In this document: positions 26,694-34,764 of the stretch, one piece after another
Layout of the letters: each line of letters starts with the position of its first letter
Numbering within the stretch: the first letter of the stretch is position 1
Assembly: GCA_003132425.1 (NCBI GenBank)
Contig: PKXS01000002.1
Coordinates: forward strand, 47,405 to 89,210
Length of the DNA: 41,806 nt
Reading direction: 5' to 3'
Source of the DNA: Gammaproteobacteria bacterium
GTDB taxonomy: Bacteria; Pseudomonadota; Gammaproteobacteria; Steroidobacterales; Steroidobacteraceae
Notes under the pieces: generated by a model
Seen by the model: only the letters and a program-made list of their open reading frames with translations
Databases searched by the model: none
What the model was told of the DNA's origin: nothing
Program-made: the position numbers and the translations under genes

Positions 26694-27674
26694 TCAGGTG
26701 GCCTGCATCTTCTCGACGTCGTTGAACATTCCGTCGAATAGTGCCCCCGACAGGTAACGCTCGCCCGCGTCCGGCAGAATCACGACAATGTTCTTGCCCG
26801 CCTGCGCCGGCTCGCGCGCCAGCCGCAAGGCGACGGCCATCGCGGCACCGCAGGATATTCCCGACAGAATACCTTCCTCGCGGGCCAGGCGGCGCGCCAC
26901 GGCGATCGCGTCGGCATCAGTCACTAGCTCGGCGCGATCGACCAGCGACATATCCAAATTTTTGGGGATGAAACCGCCGCCGAGGCCTTGAATCTTGTGC
27001 GGAGCCGGTGTCAGGGGCTGCCCCGCCATGGTCTGGGTGATGACGGGTGAATTGGTGGGCTCGACCGCCACGGTGATGATCTTCTTGCCGCGTGTGTGCT
27101 TGATGTAGCGGGACACGCCGGTTAGCGTGCCGCCGGTACCGACACCGGAGATGAGCACGTCGACCTTGCCCCCGGTATCGTCCCAAATCTCAGGCCCCGT
27201 CGTCCTTTCGTGGATCGCCGGATTGGCCGGGTTCTCGAATTGCTTCATCAGCACGAACTTGCCGGGTTCCGCCGCCGCCAATTCCTCAGCCTTGGCTATC
27301 GCGCCCTTCATGCCCTTGGCGCCGGGAGTCAATACCAGTTTGGCGCCGAACGCGATCAATACCTTGCGCCGTTCCATGCTCATGGTGTCCGGCATGGTGA
27401 GCACGCAGCCGTAACCGCGCGCGGCGGCCGCAAAGGCCAGCGCAATTCCCGTATTGCCGCTGGTCGCCTCGACGATGGACATGCCCGCCGTCAACGTGCC
27501 GCGCTCTTCGGCGTCCCACACCATGGCAGAGCCGATTCTGCATTTGACCGAGTACGCAGGGTTGCGGCCCTCGATCTTGGCAAAGATCTTTGCGCCGCTG
27601 CTGGCGTCCAGGCGATTGATGCGGACCAGCGGCGTGCGGCCGATGGACTTGGTGTTGTCTTCGAATATGGGCAT
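26694..27674 (-). CDS. cysK: Cysteine synthase A (O-acetylserine sulfhydrylase)
   Basis: This PLP enzyme converts O-acetylserine and sulfide to cysteine. The cofactor lysine is Lys44 in [11 protein letters not shown]. The substrate loop [13 protein letters not shown], the phosphate-binding [16 protein letters not shown] and the C-terminal SGISCGAAM motif are all present. The 326 residues match a normal length. GAGGTG shortly before the ATG supports the start. It is transcribed ahead of cysE with only seven bases between them, a typical cysK-cysE pair. Confidence 0.95.
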   Translation of the reverse strand: MPIFEDNTKSIGRTPLVRINRLDASSGAKIFAKIEGRNPAYSVKCRIGSAMVWDAEERGTLTAGMSIVEATSGNTGIALAFAAAARGYGCVLTMPDTMSMERRKVLIAFGAKLVLTPGAKGMKGAIAKAEELAAAEPGKFVLMKQFENPANPAIHERTTGPEIWDDTGGKVDVLISGVGTGGTLTGVSRYIKHTRGKKIITVAVEPTNSPVITQTMAGQPLTPAPHKIQGLGGGFIPKNLDMSLVDRAELVTDADAIAVARRLAREEGILSGISCGAAMAVALRLAREPAQAGKNIVVILPDAGERYLSGALFDGMFNDVEKMQAT

Positions 27675-27789
27675 GCTGCACCTCGCTGCCGCGTTTCAGC
27701 GGCTACCCAGGGATTTTCCTCCTAAGCGCGGCGAAAAGGCCAGAGTAGTTTGTTATGAGGCCCTGCTCGACGGTTATAAGAGATCAGGG
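27675..27789 (-). promoter_or_regulatory. cysK leader region
   Basis: This 115-base gap lies between the GGDEF-EAL stop and the cysK start. It holds an inverted repeat, GCCCTG/CAGGGC (27760-27765 and 27785-27790), just behind the upstream stop, which may serve as a weak 3'-end hairpin. Read on the minus strand, it also has two related sequences, TTATAACC and TCATAACA, about 20 bases apart. No firm promoter can be assigned. Confidence 0.3.
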
Positions 27790-30096
27790 CTATTGGGGAC
27801 TGGGCGTCATCGACAGCGGCTGCGGCCGGCCGATGATGAATCCCTGAACGAAATCGATTCCCATGTCCGTTACCGTATCCAACGACAGCTGATCCTCGAC
27901 TTGTTCCGCGACGATCCGGAAATTCAAGCTGCGCGACAATTCGATCATCGCCGCGACCATCGCCTGATTCACCGAATCCACGGCGAGGTTTCGGATGAAG
28001 GAGCCGTCGATCTTCAAGTAATCGATCGGCAGTGTCTTCAAGGTCGAGAACGAGCTCAACCCACTGCCGAAATCGTCCAACGCAAACTCGCAGCCCATCC
28101 CGTGCAACACCGCGATGAACCGGCGAGCATGGTCCATGTTCGCAACCACCGAGCTCTCCGTGACCTCGAAGCAAATGTCGCTGGGCGCCGCGCCCGTGTG
28201 ATCGAAACACTCAACCACGAATTCCAGGAATTCCGAGTCCCCCAGAGTCTGGCCGGCAATGTTGATCGCGACGCTGCGGCCCGCGGGCACTTTCATGCCG
28301 CCGCGGCCGAGTGCCGATAGCACGGCCTGCACTACCCAGCGATCGACGCGCGGCATCAATCGGTAGCGCTCGGCGGCGCGAATGAATTCCGCCGGCGGAA
28401 CGCCCGGCTGGCCGTTCTCCCCCTCGAGCCGCACGAATACTTCGAGCGCCGGTCCGCTCACGCCGCCCACCTGAGCATGCACGATGGGCTGGTAGTACAG
28501 CTCGAATTTATTGTCGCGCAGCGCTCCTTGCAGCTTCTGCAGCCAGTGAATCTCGCCGCTGCGGCGCGCGTTCGCCTCTTCTCGGGCCGAATACACGTGG
28601 ACATGCACTCCGCCTTGGCTTTTGGCCACATAACAGGCCGAGTCCGCCGAGTTCATGATGTCCTCGATTGCGCCGCCGCCGCGGCCGATTTCCACCAGCC
28701 CAATGCTGACCCCGATGTTGAAGATCTTGTCTTTCCACACAAATCGGTAATCGCTGACCGAACGCACCACGTCGTCGGCGATCTGCCGCGCCTTCTCGAG
28801 CGGACAACCCACCAGCAACAACGCGAATTCGTCGCCGCCGATCCGCCCTACCGTGTCCGAGTCGCGCACCGCTTCTTTGATCAGCGACGCCACCTCGCGC
28901 AGCATGTTGTCGCCTGCGGTATGGCCGCACGTGTCGTTGACGACTTTGAAGCGGTCGAGATCCAAATAACAGAGTGCGTGCGCGACATCGCCGGCCTGAG
29001 CGGATTCCATGGCTTCCTGGAGCCGCCTCTCGAATTCCCGGCGGTTCACCAGCCCGGTCAGCGCATCGTGACTCGCTTGATAAGTCATTTGCCGCGCGAG
29101 TCCGCGCAACTCGCTGGTATCGTGCAATACAAGCACCAGGCCCAGGATCTCCTTACCCTCGAAGCGCAGCGGCGTCACGCTGATTTCGACCGAGCGTTCC
29201 GTCGCACCATTGGCCGGCACCAACACGGCGCGGCGACCCATGGTGACGCGGCCGCCGGTGGTGAGCGCCTTGCGCACCGGATCGCCCAGAGAGCGGCGAT
29301 CCGCTTCATCGACCAGCGATGCCACGTCCGAGAAGGACTTACCGACCACTTGGTCGAATGCTTGGCCAAGCAGCATTTCCGCCGAGAGATTGATGTAATC
29401 GATGCGGCCTTCCGCGTCGACGGTGATGACGCTCTCGCCCATCGCATCCAGCGTCACCAAAGCCCGCGGTCTGGAGGCGCCCGCCGCCGCGGTCGACTCA
29501 GGGAGCATTTCCAGGGCGGTAAGCAACAGCGCGGGCTCGCCGGCGCTATCGATAATGGCGCTCGACAGCTCGACGCGCGTCACCTGCGCCTGCAGACCTA
29601 GGATCTCGACTTCATAACGCTCTGCCGCGGGGTCGCCCGCCAAGCGCCTGCGTAAATTGTTTTGCACCAGCTCGACGTATTCCGGCACTACGAAATCGGT
29701 CAAGGGCCTGCCGACGACTTCCGCCGCCGTGGCGCCCAATAGCGCCAAGAAGCGCGCGTTGGCGAATAGGATCTGCTGGCGGTGAACGAGCACCGCATCA
29801 TGCACGGTCTCGACGAGGCGCTGAAACAGCTGTTCCCGGTCATGCAGATGAGCGCCGCGCTGCTCGAGATTGTCCAGCAGCTTGTTGACGGCCGAACCCA
29901 GCTGCCGCAGGGACTCAGAGCTGCCCTCCAGATGCATGCGTCCGGCCATGCCGCTTTCGCGCACGAGCTGCGTGACTTGCTCGGAGAAATCGCTGACGGC
30001 GCGGTCGTGACGGCGCTTGCGTGCAAAGAGCATAGTAATGCCCACCGCAAGGATAACCGAGGTCACAAACCACAGCACGACGGAAGACAGGATCAA
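27790..30096 (-). CDS. Membrane PAS-PAS-GGDEF-EAL protein (c-di-GMP signalling)
   Basis: The 768-residue protein has one N-terminal transmembrane helix (about residues 5-25), a coiled linker, and two PAS domains (about 85-200 and 215-330). A GGDEF domain with intact GGDEF at 420-424 and an EAL domain (about 515-760) follow. In the EAL domain the signature reads E-V-F (Glu552), and the later AEGVE motif reads AEQVE. However, Glu552, the DDFGSG aspartates, KIDGSF lysine, NIAGQ asparagine and TES glutamate are retained. It may be bifunctional, or the EAL may only bind c-di-GMP. The start is TTG at 30096 with GAGG upstream; a later start would remove the membrane helix. Confidence 0.88.
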   Translation of the reverse strand: MILSSVVLWFVTSVILAVGITMLFARKRRHDRAVSDFSEQVTQLVRESGMAGRMHLEGSSESLRQLGSAVNKLLDNLEQRGAHLHDREQLFQRLVETVHDAVLVHRQQILFANARFLALLGATAAEVVGRPLTDFVVPEYVELVQNNLRRRLAGDPAAERYEVEILGLQAQVTRVELSSAIIDSAGEPALLLTALEMLPESTAAAGASRPRALVTLDAMGESVITVDAEGRIDYINLSAEMLLGQAFDQVVGKSFSDVASLVDEADRRSLGDPVRKALTTGGRVTMGRRAVLVPANGATERSVEISVTPLRFEGKEILGLVLVLHDTSELRGLARQMTYQASHDALTGLVNRREFERRLQEAMESAQAGDVAHALCYLDLDRFKVVNDTCGHTAGDNMLREVASLIKEAVRDSDTVGRIGGDEFALLLVGCPLEKARQIADDVVRSVSDYRFVWKDKIFNIGVSIGLVEIGRGGGAIEDIMNSADSACYVAKSQGGVHVHVYSAREEANARRSGEIHWLQKLQGALRDNKFELYYQPIVHAQVGGVSGPALEVFVRLEGENGQPGVPPAEFIRAAERYRLMPRVDRWVVQAVLSALGRGGMKVPAGRSVAINIAGQTLGDSEFLEFVVECFDHTGAAPSDICFEVTESSVVANMDHARRFIAVLHGMGCEFALDDFGSGLSSFSTLKTLPIDYLKIDGSFIRNLAVDSVNQAMVAAMIELSRSLNFRIVAEQVEDQLSLDTVTDMGIDFVQGFIIGRPQPLSMTPSPQ

Positions 30097-30259
30097 CGCG
30101 AACCTCGATAACGACGAGCCTTAACGACGCTTGTGCATGTATGCCCGTACCGGGCTAGGTACGCCGCGAATCATCGTGACTAGGAGAATAACGCACGGCC
30201 ATGGTATCGCCTGCTGAAATTGACCATAATCAACGGCCAAATCGCCTGCGGGAAAATCG
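30097..30259. promoter_or_regulatory. Divergent GGDEF-EAL / pcm-like spacer with overlapping dyads
   Basis: This 163-base spacer carries two overlapping inverted repeats: GCCCG-TAC-CGGGC (30143-30155) and CGTACC-GGGCTA-GGTACG (30146-30163). CATAAT at 30225-30230 is a -10-like hexamer towards the pcm-like gene, without a clear -35. The dyads lie about 50 bases before the GGDEF-EAL start and could bind a regulator. Confidence 0.3.
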
Positions 30260-30910
30260 ATGAATATGTTGAGCGCACGTCAGCAAATGGTGGATCAGCA
30301 GATCCGTACCTGGGAGGTGCTCGATCCCCGCGTCCTCGACGTGCTTTCCCTGGTGCCGCGCGAGGCCTTCGTGCCGGCCGCCTATCGCGAGCTGGCGTTT
30401 GCCGATGCCCCTATTCCCATCGGTTTCGGCCAATGCATGCTGGCGCCGAAGCTTCAAGGCCGCATATTGCAAGCCCTGGGCGTCCTTGCATCGGACAGCG
30501 TGCTCGAAATCGGCACCGGCACGGGCTACTTGAGCGCCTGCTTGAGCTTGCTGGGGGCGACCTCGCGGTCGATCGATATTCATGCCGATTTCACCGCCTG
30601 CGCGGCGACGAATCTGCGTGCGGTACCACAGGCGCGCGTGCGGCTCGAGACGCGCGACGCATTCGATCCGGCTCCCCTGGGCGACTACGACGTCATCGCC
30701 GTGACCGGGTCGCTGCCGGTGTACGACGCCCGCTTCGAACGAGCGCTGCGCATCGGCGGCCGCATGTTCGCGGTGGTCGGCGTGCCTCCGGTGATGGACG
30801 CAATGGTGGTGCGGCGTGTGGATGACGCCGAGTGGATCCGCGAAAGCCTGTTCGAGACGGTCCTGGACCCTCTGATCAACGCCGCCGCGGCGCCAAAGTT
30901 CGTATTCTGA
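30260..30910 (+). CDS. Divergent protein-L-isoaspartate O-methyltransferase family protein
   Basis: The 216-residue protein is a class I SAM-dependent methyltransferase of the PCMT family, with motif I VLEIGTGTGYL at residues 81-91 and the family N-terminal helix ARQQMVDQQIRTWEVLD. The usual active-site stretch GQTISxP is replaced by GQCMLAP (residues 57-63). This substitution is typical of the paralogue found next to tolC, and true isoaspartyl repair activity is uncertain. GGAAAA before the ATG is the ribosome binding site. Its stop overlaps the rhodanese start in TGATG. Confidence 0.85.
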   Translation: MNMLSARQQMVDQQIRTWEVLDPRVLDVLSLVPREAFVPAAYRELAFADAPIPIGFGQCMLAPKLQGRILQALGVLASDSVLEIGTGTGYLSACLSLLGATSRSIDIHADFTACAATNLRAVPQARVRLETRDAFDPAPLGDYDVIAVTGSLPVYDARFERALRIGGRMFAVVGVPPVMDAMVVRRVDDAEWIRESLFETVLDPLINAAAAPKFVF

Positions 30911-31233
30911 TGATCAAGGCGCTTACCGCGGAGGAGTTTATAAAACGGCGGGCGGCCGGCGCTGCGATGACCTTGCTGGATGTTCGTGAGGACTGGGAGA
31001 CGCAGCTCGCGCCGGTGCCGGCCGACGTCCTGCACATTCCCATGGGTCAGATCGCCGAGCGCCTGGCCGAACTCGACCCGACCGTCGAAACAGTGGTGAT
31101 ATGCAGATCCGGGGGCCGCAGCCTCGAAGTGGCGCGGCTTCTCGCCGCCCAAGGTTTCTCGTCCGTCGCTAATCTGGAGGGCGGCATACTGGCTTGGTCC
31201 CGGGACGTCGATCCGAAGATCCCGCAGTATTGA
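30910..31233 (+). CDS. Rhodanese-like sulfurtransferase, single domain
   Basis: The 107-residue cytoplasmic protein is a single rhodanese domain. The catalytic cysteine is Cys65 in VVICRSGGRS, and the LLDVREDWE and ANLEGGILAW motifs are intact. It may transfer sulfane sulfur, but the acceptor is unknown. The ATG at 30910 shares a base with the upstream stop, so translation is coupled. An upstream in-frame start would extend it into the methyltransferase gene and is rejected. It lies between the Pcm-like gene and tolC, a cluster seen in related gammaproteobacteria. Confidence 0.92.
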   Translation: MIKALTAEEFIKRRAAGAAMTLLDVREDWETQLAPVPADVLHIPMGQIAERLAELDPTVETVVICRSGGRSLEVARLLAAQGFSSVANLEGGILAWSRDVDPKIPQY

Positions 31234-31249
31234 TTTGCGGTGCTGGCAA

Positions 31250-31279
31250 TTGACTTGGCCCAGGTGATATAGTTATATA
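31250..31279 (+). promoter_or_regulatory. Sigma-70 promoter for tolC
   Basis: TTGACT at 31250-31255 is a five-of-six -35 box. It is followed after 17-18 bases by TTATAT/TATATA at 31273-31279, about 55 bases before the tolC start. This is the clearest promoter in the window. Confidence 0.6.
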
Positions 31280-31290
31280 TAACACTATAT
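31267..31290 (+). promoter_or_regulatory. Operator-like dyad overlapping the tolC -10 region
   Basis: Seven-base arms ATATAGT (31267-31273) and ACTATAT (31284-31290) flank an AT-rich centre. The centre itself contains the perfect 12-base palindrome GTTATATATAAC (31272-31283). Its position over the -10 region would suit a repressor that responds to toxic compounds or envelope state. The binding protein is unknown. Confidence 0.5.
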
Positions 31291-31333
31291 TACCGGCCGG
31301 CCCTGCTACGTGGTGTGAGGTCGTGGGTAGCCA

Positions 31334-32752
31334 ATGAAGCGATTATTGACGATGATGGCGGTGTGTCTGTGCGCCGGCGGCGTGCCGGCAGCGGACCTCA
31401 TGGCGGTGTATCAGCGCGCCCTGCAAAACGATCCCCAGCTACGGGAAGCCGAAGACACCCGGCTCGCCGCACTGGAGGCAAAGCCGCAGGCGTTGTCCGC
31501 ATTGCTGCCGCAATTGTCGGGAAGCGGTGCGGTCAGTAAGGAGCGCGATGGCGGGTTCTCGAACACCATCGAGTCGGTCACCGGCATTCCCGGCGCCCCG
31601 AATGGAACTATTGTTGAAAGCTTTCCGTTCGACGGCAATACCACGACCATTAACCATCAATATGGCGTGGACCTGAAGCAAAACATCTTCCGTTGGGAGA
31701 ACTGGGTCGCCCTGCAGCGCGCCGACGCCCAGGTGGCCCAGGCCGAAGCGGATTATCAAGCCGCGCAGCAGGACCTGATGGAGCGCGTGGCCCAACGTTA
31801 TTTCGATGTGCTTGCCGCGCAGGACGATCTCGAGGCCCAACAGGTCGCGCTGACGTCGGTCAATCGTCAGCTTGACCAGGCGGAGTCGCGCTACAAAATC
31901 GGCCTGATCGCCGTCACCGACGTGCAAGAGGCGCGCGCCGCCCACGACAGCGGCGCGGCGGCGGTCATTGCGGCCAAGCGCACGCTCGCCTCGACTCAGG
32001 AACTCTTGCGGGAGATCACCGGCGACGCTTTCGATTCCCTGGCGCGTCCGATCGAACCTTTCGAGCTGGCGACTCCTGATCCGGTCAGCGAAGACCGGTG
32101 GGTGGAGATGGCCCTGCGGCAAAATCTGACGCTGGTGTCGAGCCGATTGGCCGCGGATATTGCCCGGGAAAACGTCAGCGCGGCGCGCGGCGGCCATATG
32201 CCGACCCTCGATCTCATCGCCAGCCGCTATAAGGCGCTGAGCGACGCCCAGAGCATCAATCCTGACGGCTCCCTGTACGGCAGCGAGACTTTGGACCAAG
32301 CACAACGCAAGATTGGCCTGCAGATTACCTTTCCGCTCTATTCGGGAGGTATGGTCTCCTCACAAGTGCGGCAGGCCGTTTATCAGCACCGGGCCGCAAA
32401 GGAAAGACTGGAGCGGGTGGCTCGCCAGACCGAGCACGATGCGCGCGACGCCTATCTCGGTGTGATATCGGAGATTTCACGCGTCAAAGCACTGCGCCGC
32501 GCGGTCGAATCGAATGCAACGGCGCTCCAGGCGACCGAATCCGGCTACGAGGCGGGCACGCGAACCGCCGTCGACGTGCTGCAATCCCGGCAGCAGTGGA
32601 TACAGGCGAAAACCGATTATTCGCGCAGCCGCTACGACTACATGATGAACGTTCTGAAACTGCAGCAGGCAGCCGGTATTCTCTCGGAACAGAGCTTAAG
32701 CCGCATGAACGCGCTGCTCAAGGATTCGCCGCCGCCAGCAGCGGCTCGATAA
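31334..32752 (+). CDS. tolC: TolC family outer-membrane efflux protein
   Basis: The 472-residue protein forms the outer-membrane/periplasmic channel for tripartite efflux and type I secretion. A signal peptide with cleavage near VPAADL is visible (residues 1-20). Two repeated OEP domains follow, with typical motifs such as NDPQLREAEDTRLAALEA, VAQRYFDVLAAQDDLEAQ, LFPLYSGG-like FPLYSGGMVSSQVRQA, and TRTAVDVLQSRQQW near the C-terminus. It is transcribed from its own strong promoter behind the rhodanese gene. Its last 35 bases overlap the end of the convergent waaA gene. No inner-membrane pump or adaptor gene lies nearby, which suggests a general-purpose TolC. Confidence 0.93.
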   Translation: MKRLLTMMAVCLCAGGVPAADLMAVYQRALQNDPQLREAEDTRLAALEAKPQALSALLPQLSGSGAVSKERDGGFSNTIESVTGIPGAPNGTIVESFPFDGNTTTINHQYGVDLKQNIFRWENWVALQRADAQVAQAEADYQAAQQDLMERVAQRYFDVLAAQDDLEAQQVALTSVNRQLDQAESRYKIGLIAVTDVQEARAAHDSGAAAVIAAKRTLASTQELLREITGDAFDSLARPIEPFELATPDPVSEDRWVEMALRQNLTLVSSRLAADIARENVSAARGGHMPTLDLIASRYKALSDAQSINPDGSLYGSETLDQAQRKIGLQITFPLYSGGMVSSQVRQAVYQHRAAKERLERVARQTEHDARDAYLGVISEISRVKALRRAVESNATALQATESGYEAGTRTAVDVLQSRQQWIQAKTDYSRSRYDYMMNVLKLQQAAGILSEQSLSRMNALLKDSPPPAAAR

Positions 32753-33989
32753 GTTCGAGCAAGCGCGCGACACTTCCGCGATTCAACTCCACCACGCGAC
32801 GTGCAATGTCGCCGGTTCGCCGGCGTAGCTGCGCGTCGTCAAAAAGCCGCCTCAGACATTCGGCGAGCTCTTGCGCGTCGGCTACTTGCACGGCAGCGCC
32901 TTGTTGCATGAGCAATTGCGCGATGTCTTGCCCGTTTGAATTGGAAGGACCCGTCAGCACCGGCAGGCCGAGCGCGGCCGGCTCGAGCAAATTGTGCCCG
33001 CCGATCGGCACCAGGCTGCCGCCGACAAACGCCACGTCGGCCGATGCGTAGAGCGCCGCGAGCTCACCCACTGTGTCCACCAATAGAGCCGGCGTTTCAG
33101 GCGGCACCGGCCTGCCGCTGCTGCGCCGCTCGAAGCGAAGTCCCCGGCGCTCGAGCAAGTCGGCAACGCTGCCGAAGCGCTCGGGATGCCGCGGAACCAG
33201 CAACAGTAAGGCGCTCGGCACTTCGGCCCGCAACGCGGCGTGCGCGGCCAGCACTTGTTCTTCCTCGCCGGCGTGAGTGCTGCCTGCAATCCACGTCGGC
33301 CGCTCACGCCAATACTGCGAGCGCAGCGCGCGCCCTTGCTCGGCCGCCATGCCGGGATCCAAATCGAACTTCAGATTGCCGACGACGCGAGTCGTGCCTT
33401 TGACGGCGCCGATGGCGATAAAGCGCTCGGCGTCTTCCGCGCTTTGCGCCGCGATCAGCGTAGTGGCACTAAATATCCCGCGGAACAGCCTCCCCAATCG
33501 CCGATACCGGGACACCGACTTTAGGGATAGGCGTGCATTGGCAAGCACCAAGGGCACGCCGATGCGCTTGCACTCATAAAACAGATTCGGCCAAAGTTCC
33601 GTTTCCATGATGACCGCAAGCTGCGGACGAATGCGTTGCAGGAATCGCCGGACCGAGCCCGGCGTATCGTAGGGCAGATAACGAACATCGACGCCGTCGC
33701 CGAACAACTCCCTTGCGCGCGCGCGCCCCGTCGGCGTCGCGGTGGTCAAAATCAGGGAAGTCTCCGGATGCCGGGTACGCAGCGCGCGAACCAGCGCGGC
33801 GGCGGCCGACACTTCGCCGAGCGATACCGCATGGAGCCACACGGCCGGTAATTGCCGCGCCGGCGGCCCGAATCCGAAGCGCTCGTCCAGTCCCTGCCAA
33901 TAGCCTCGATCTCGAAGGCCGCGCCACAGCACCGCCGCGAATGCGACCGGCGACAGCAGATACATGCAAAGACTATAGAGCCGGCGCAC
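32718..33989 (-). CDS. waaA: 3-deoxy-D-manno-octulosonic acid (Kdo) transferase
   Basis: WaaA adds Kdo from CMP-Kdo to lipid IVA on the cytoplasmic face of the inner membrane. The 423 residues show an N-terminal membrane anchor (about 5-22), WLHAVSLGEV, LTTATPTG, METELWPNLF and the nucleotide-sugar region VGGSLVPIGGHNLLEPAALGLPV. The start is GTG at 33989, which fits the usual N-terminal length; an ATG eight codons later would shorten the anchor. It follows kdkA with a nine-base gap, a natural pairing of Kdo transfer and Kdo phosphorylation. Confidence 0.95.
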   Translation of the reverse strand: MRRLYSLCMYLLSPVAFAAVLWRGLRDRGYWQGLDERFGFGPPARQLPAVWLHAVSLGEVSAAAALVRALRTRHPETSLILTTATPTGRARARELFGDGVDVRYLPYDTPGSVRRFLQRIRPQLAVIMETELWPNLFYECKRIGVPLVLANARLSLKSVSRYRRLGRLFRGIFSATTLIAAQSAEDAERFIAIGAVKGTTRVVGNLKFDLDPGMAAEQGRALRSQYWRERPTWIAGSTHAGEEEQVLAAHAALRAEVPSALLLLVPRHPERFGSVADLLERRGLRFERRSSGRPVPPETPALLVDTVGELAALYASADVAFVGGSLVPIGGHNLLEPAALGLPVLTGPSNSNGQDIAQLLMQQGAAVQVADAQELAECLRRLFDDAQLRRRTGDIARRVVELNRGSVARLLELIEPLLAAANP

Positions 33990-33998
33990 GGGCCCCCA

Positions 33999-34733
33999 TC
34001 ACGCGGACCGATAGCCGGCCAGCAGCCAATCCCACGCCGCGCCGCAGAACCGGTCGCGCGGCAGATCCCTCGAAACCTTGACGAGCGAGCGGTGCAATCG
34101 GCGCAGATTTCCCTGCATCCAGCGACCGCCAGCGCGCAATCGTCCGCGATCGAAGTCAATCACGCTGACGACGCCGCGGCCGTCGACCAAAATATTGTGC
34201 GCATTCAGGTCCGCATGATCGACACCGGCACGATGCAGACGCGCGACGGCGGCGCCGATTGCGCGCCAGGTCGATTCGGACAACTCGTTTTGGCTTAGCA
34301 CCGTGCTCAATGGCCTGGCATCCGCAATGCGCCGGGTGATCAGATCGCAGCGGTAGCGCAAGCCTGCGCGCTGATAGCGCGCGGCGATCGGTTGCGGAAC
34401 CGGCAGACCGCTCAAGGCCAGCGTTGCGAGCAATCGCCACTCCGCAAACGCGCGGACGCGCGCCTCGCCGGTCCAAATGTAACGGTCTTGCGAAACCCTC
34501 GCGAAGTAGCCACCGCGGCGAAAGTGCCGAAGCGTCCATTGGTGGGCGCCGGACGCGATGAACCAGGCCGCACCGCGCCCGCCGCTCACCGCTTCGAGTT
34601 CACCGCGGGCGCGCCAGTAATCCGGATCGAACAGCGACTCACCCACTGTTTCCAGTAGATTGCCAAGGCCGGCCGGATCAGCCAGCATGGCGCCCTTGGA
34701 AGTGGCAATGCGTCGGCCGCCGTCCTTCGTCAT
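33999..34733 (-). CDS. kdkA: 3-deoxy-D-manno-octulosonic acid kinase
   Basis: KdkA phosphorylates the single Kdo residue of lipid A-Kdo, as known in Haemophilus-type LPS. It has a protein-kinase-like fold. The catalytic loop HADLNAHN contains the base Asp175, and the metal-binding DFD appears in VIDFDRGRLRAGG. The N-terminal GGRGAAWFI stretch is typical of the family. I chose ATG 34733 (244 residues). An ATG at 34688 with AAGGG upstream is a plausible alternative. A longer frame to 34832 would overlap the divergent glycosyltransferase start and is unlikely. Confidence 0.88.
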   Translation of the reverse strand: MTKDGGRRIATSKGAMLADPAGLGNLLETVGESLFDPDYWRARGELEAVSGGRGAAWFIASGAHQWTLRHFRRGGYFARVSQDRYIWTGEARVRAFAEWRLLATLALSGLPVPQPIAARYQRAGLRYRCDLITRRIADARPLSTVLSQNELSESTWRAIGAAVARLHRAGVDHADLNAHNILVDGRGVVSVIDFDRGRLRAGGRWMQGNLRRLHRSLVKVSRDLPRDRFCGAAWDWLLAGYRSA

Positions 34734-34764
34734 TCTCGTGAGTGCGTTCCTGAACGATTTTTCG

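Noticed and set aside
28477-29601. A 374-codon plus-strand frame opposite the GGDEF-EAL gene
   Set aside because: Composition is typical of an antisense shadow and it covers conserved PAS and GGDEF domains.
31250-31333. A possible small leader peptide or riboswitch before tolC
   Set aside because: The stretch is too short for a known riboswitch and has no convincing open frame with a ribosome binding site; a promoter with a dyad explains it better.
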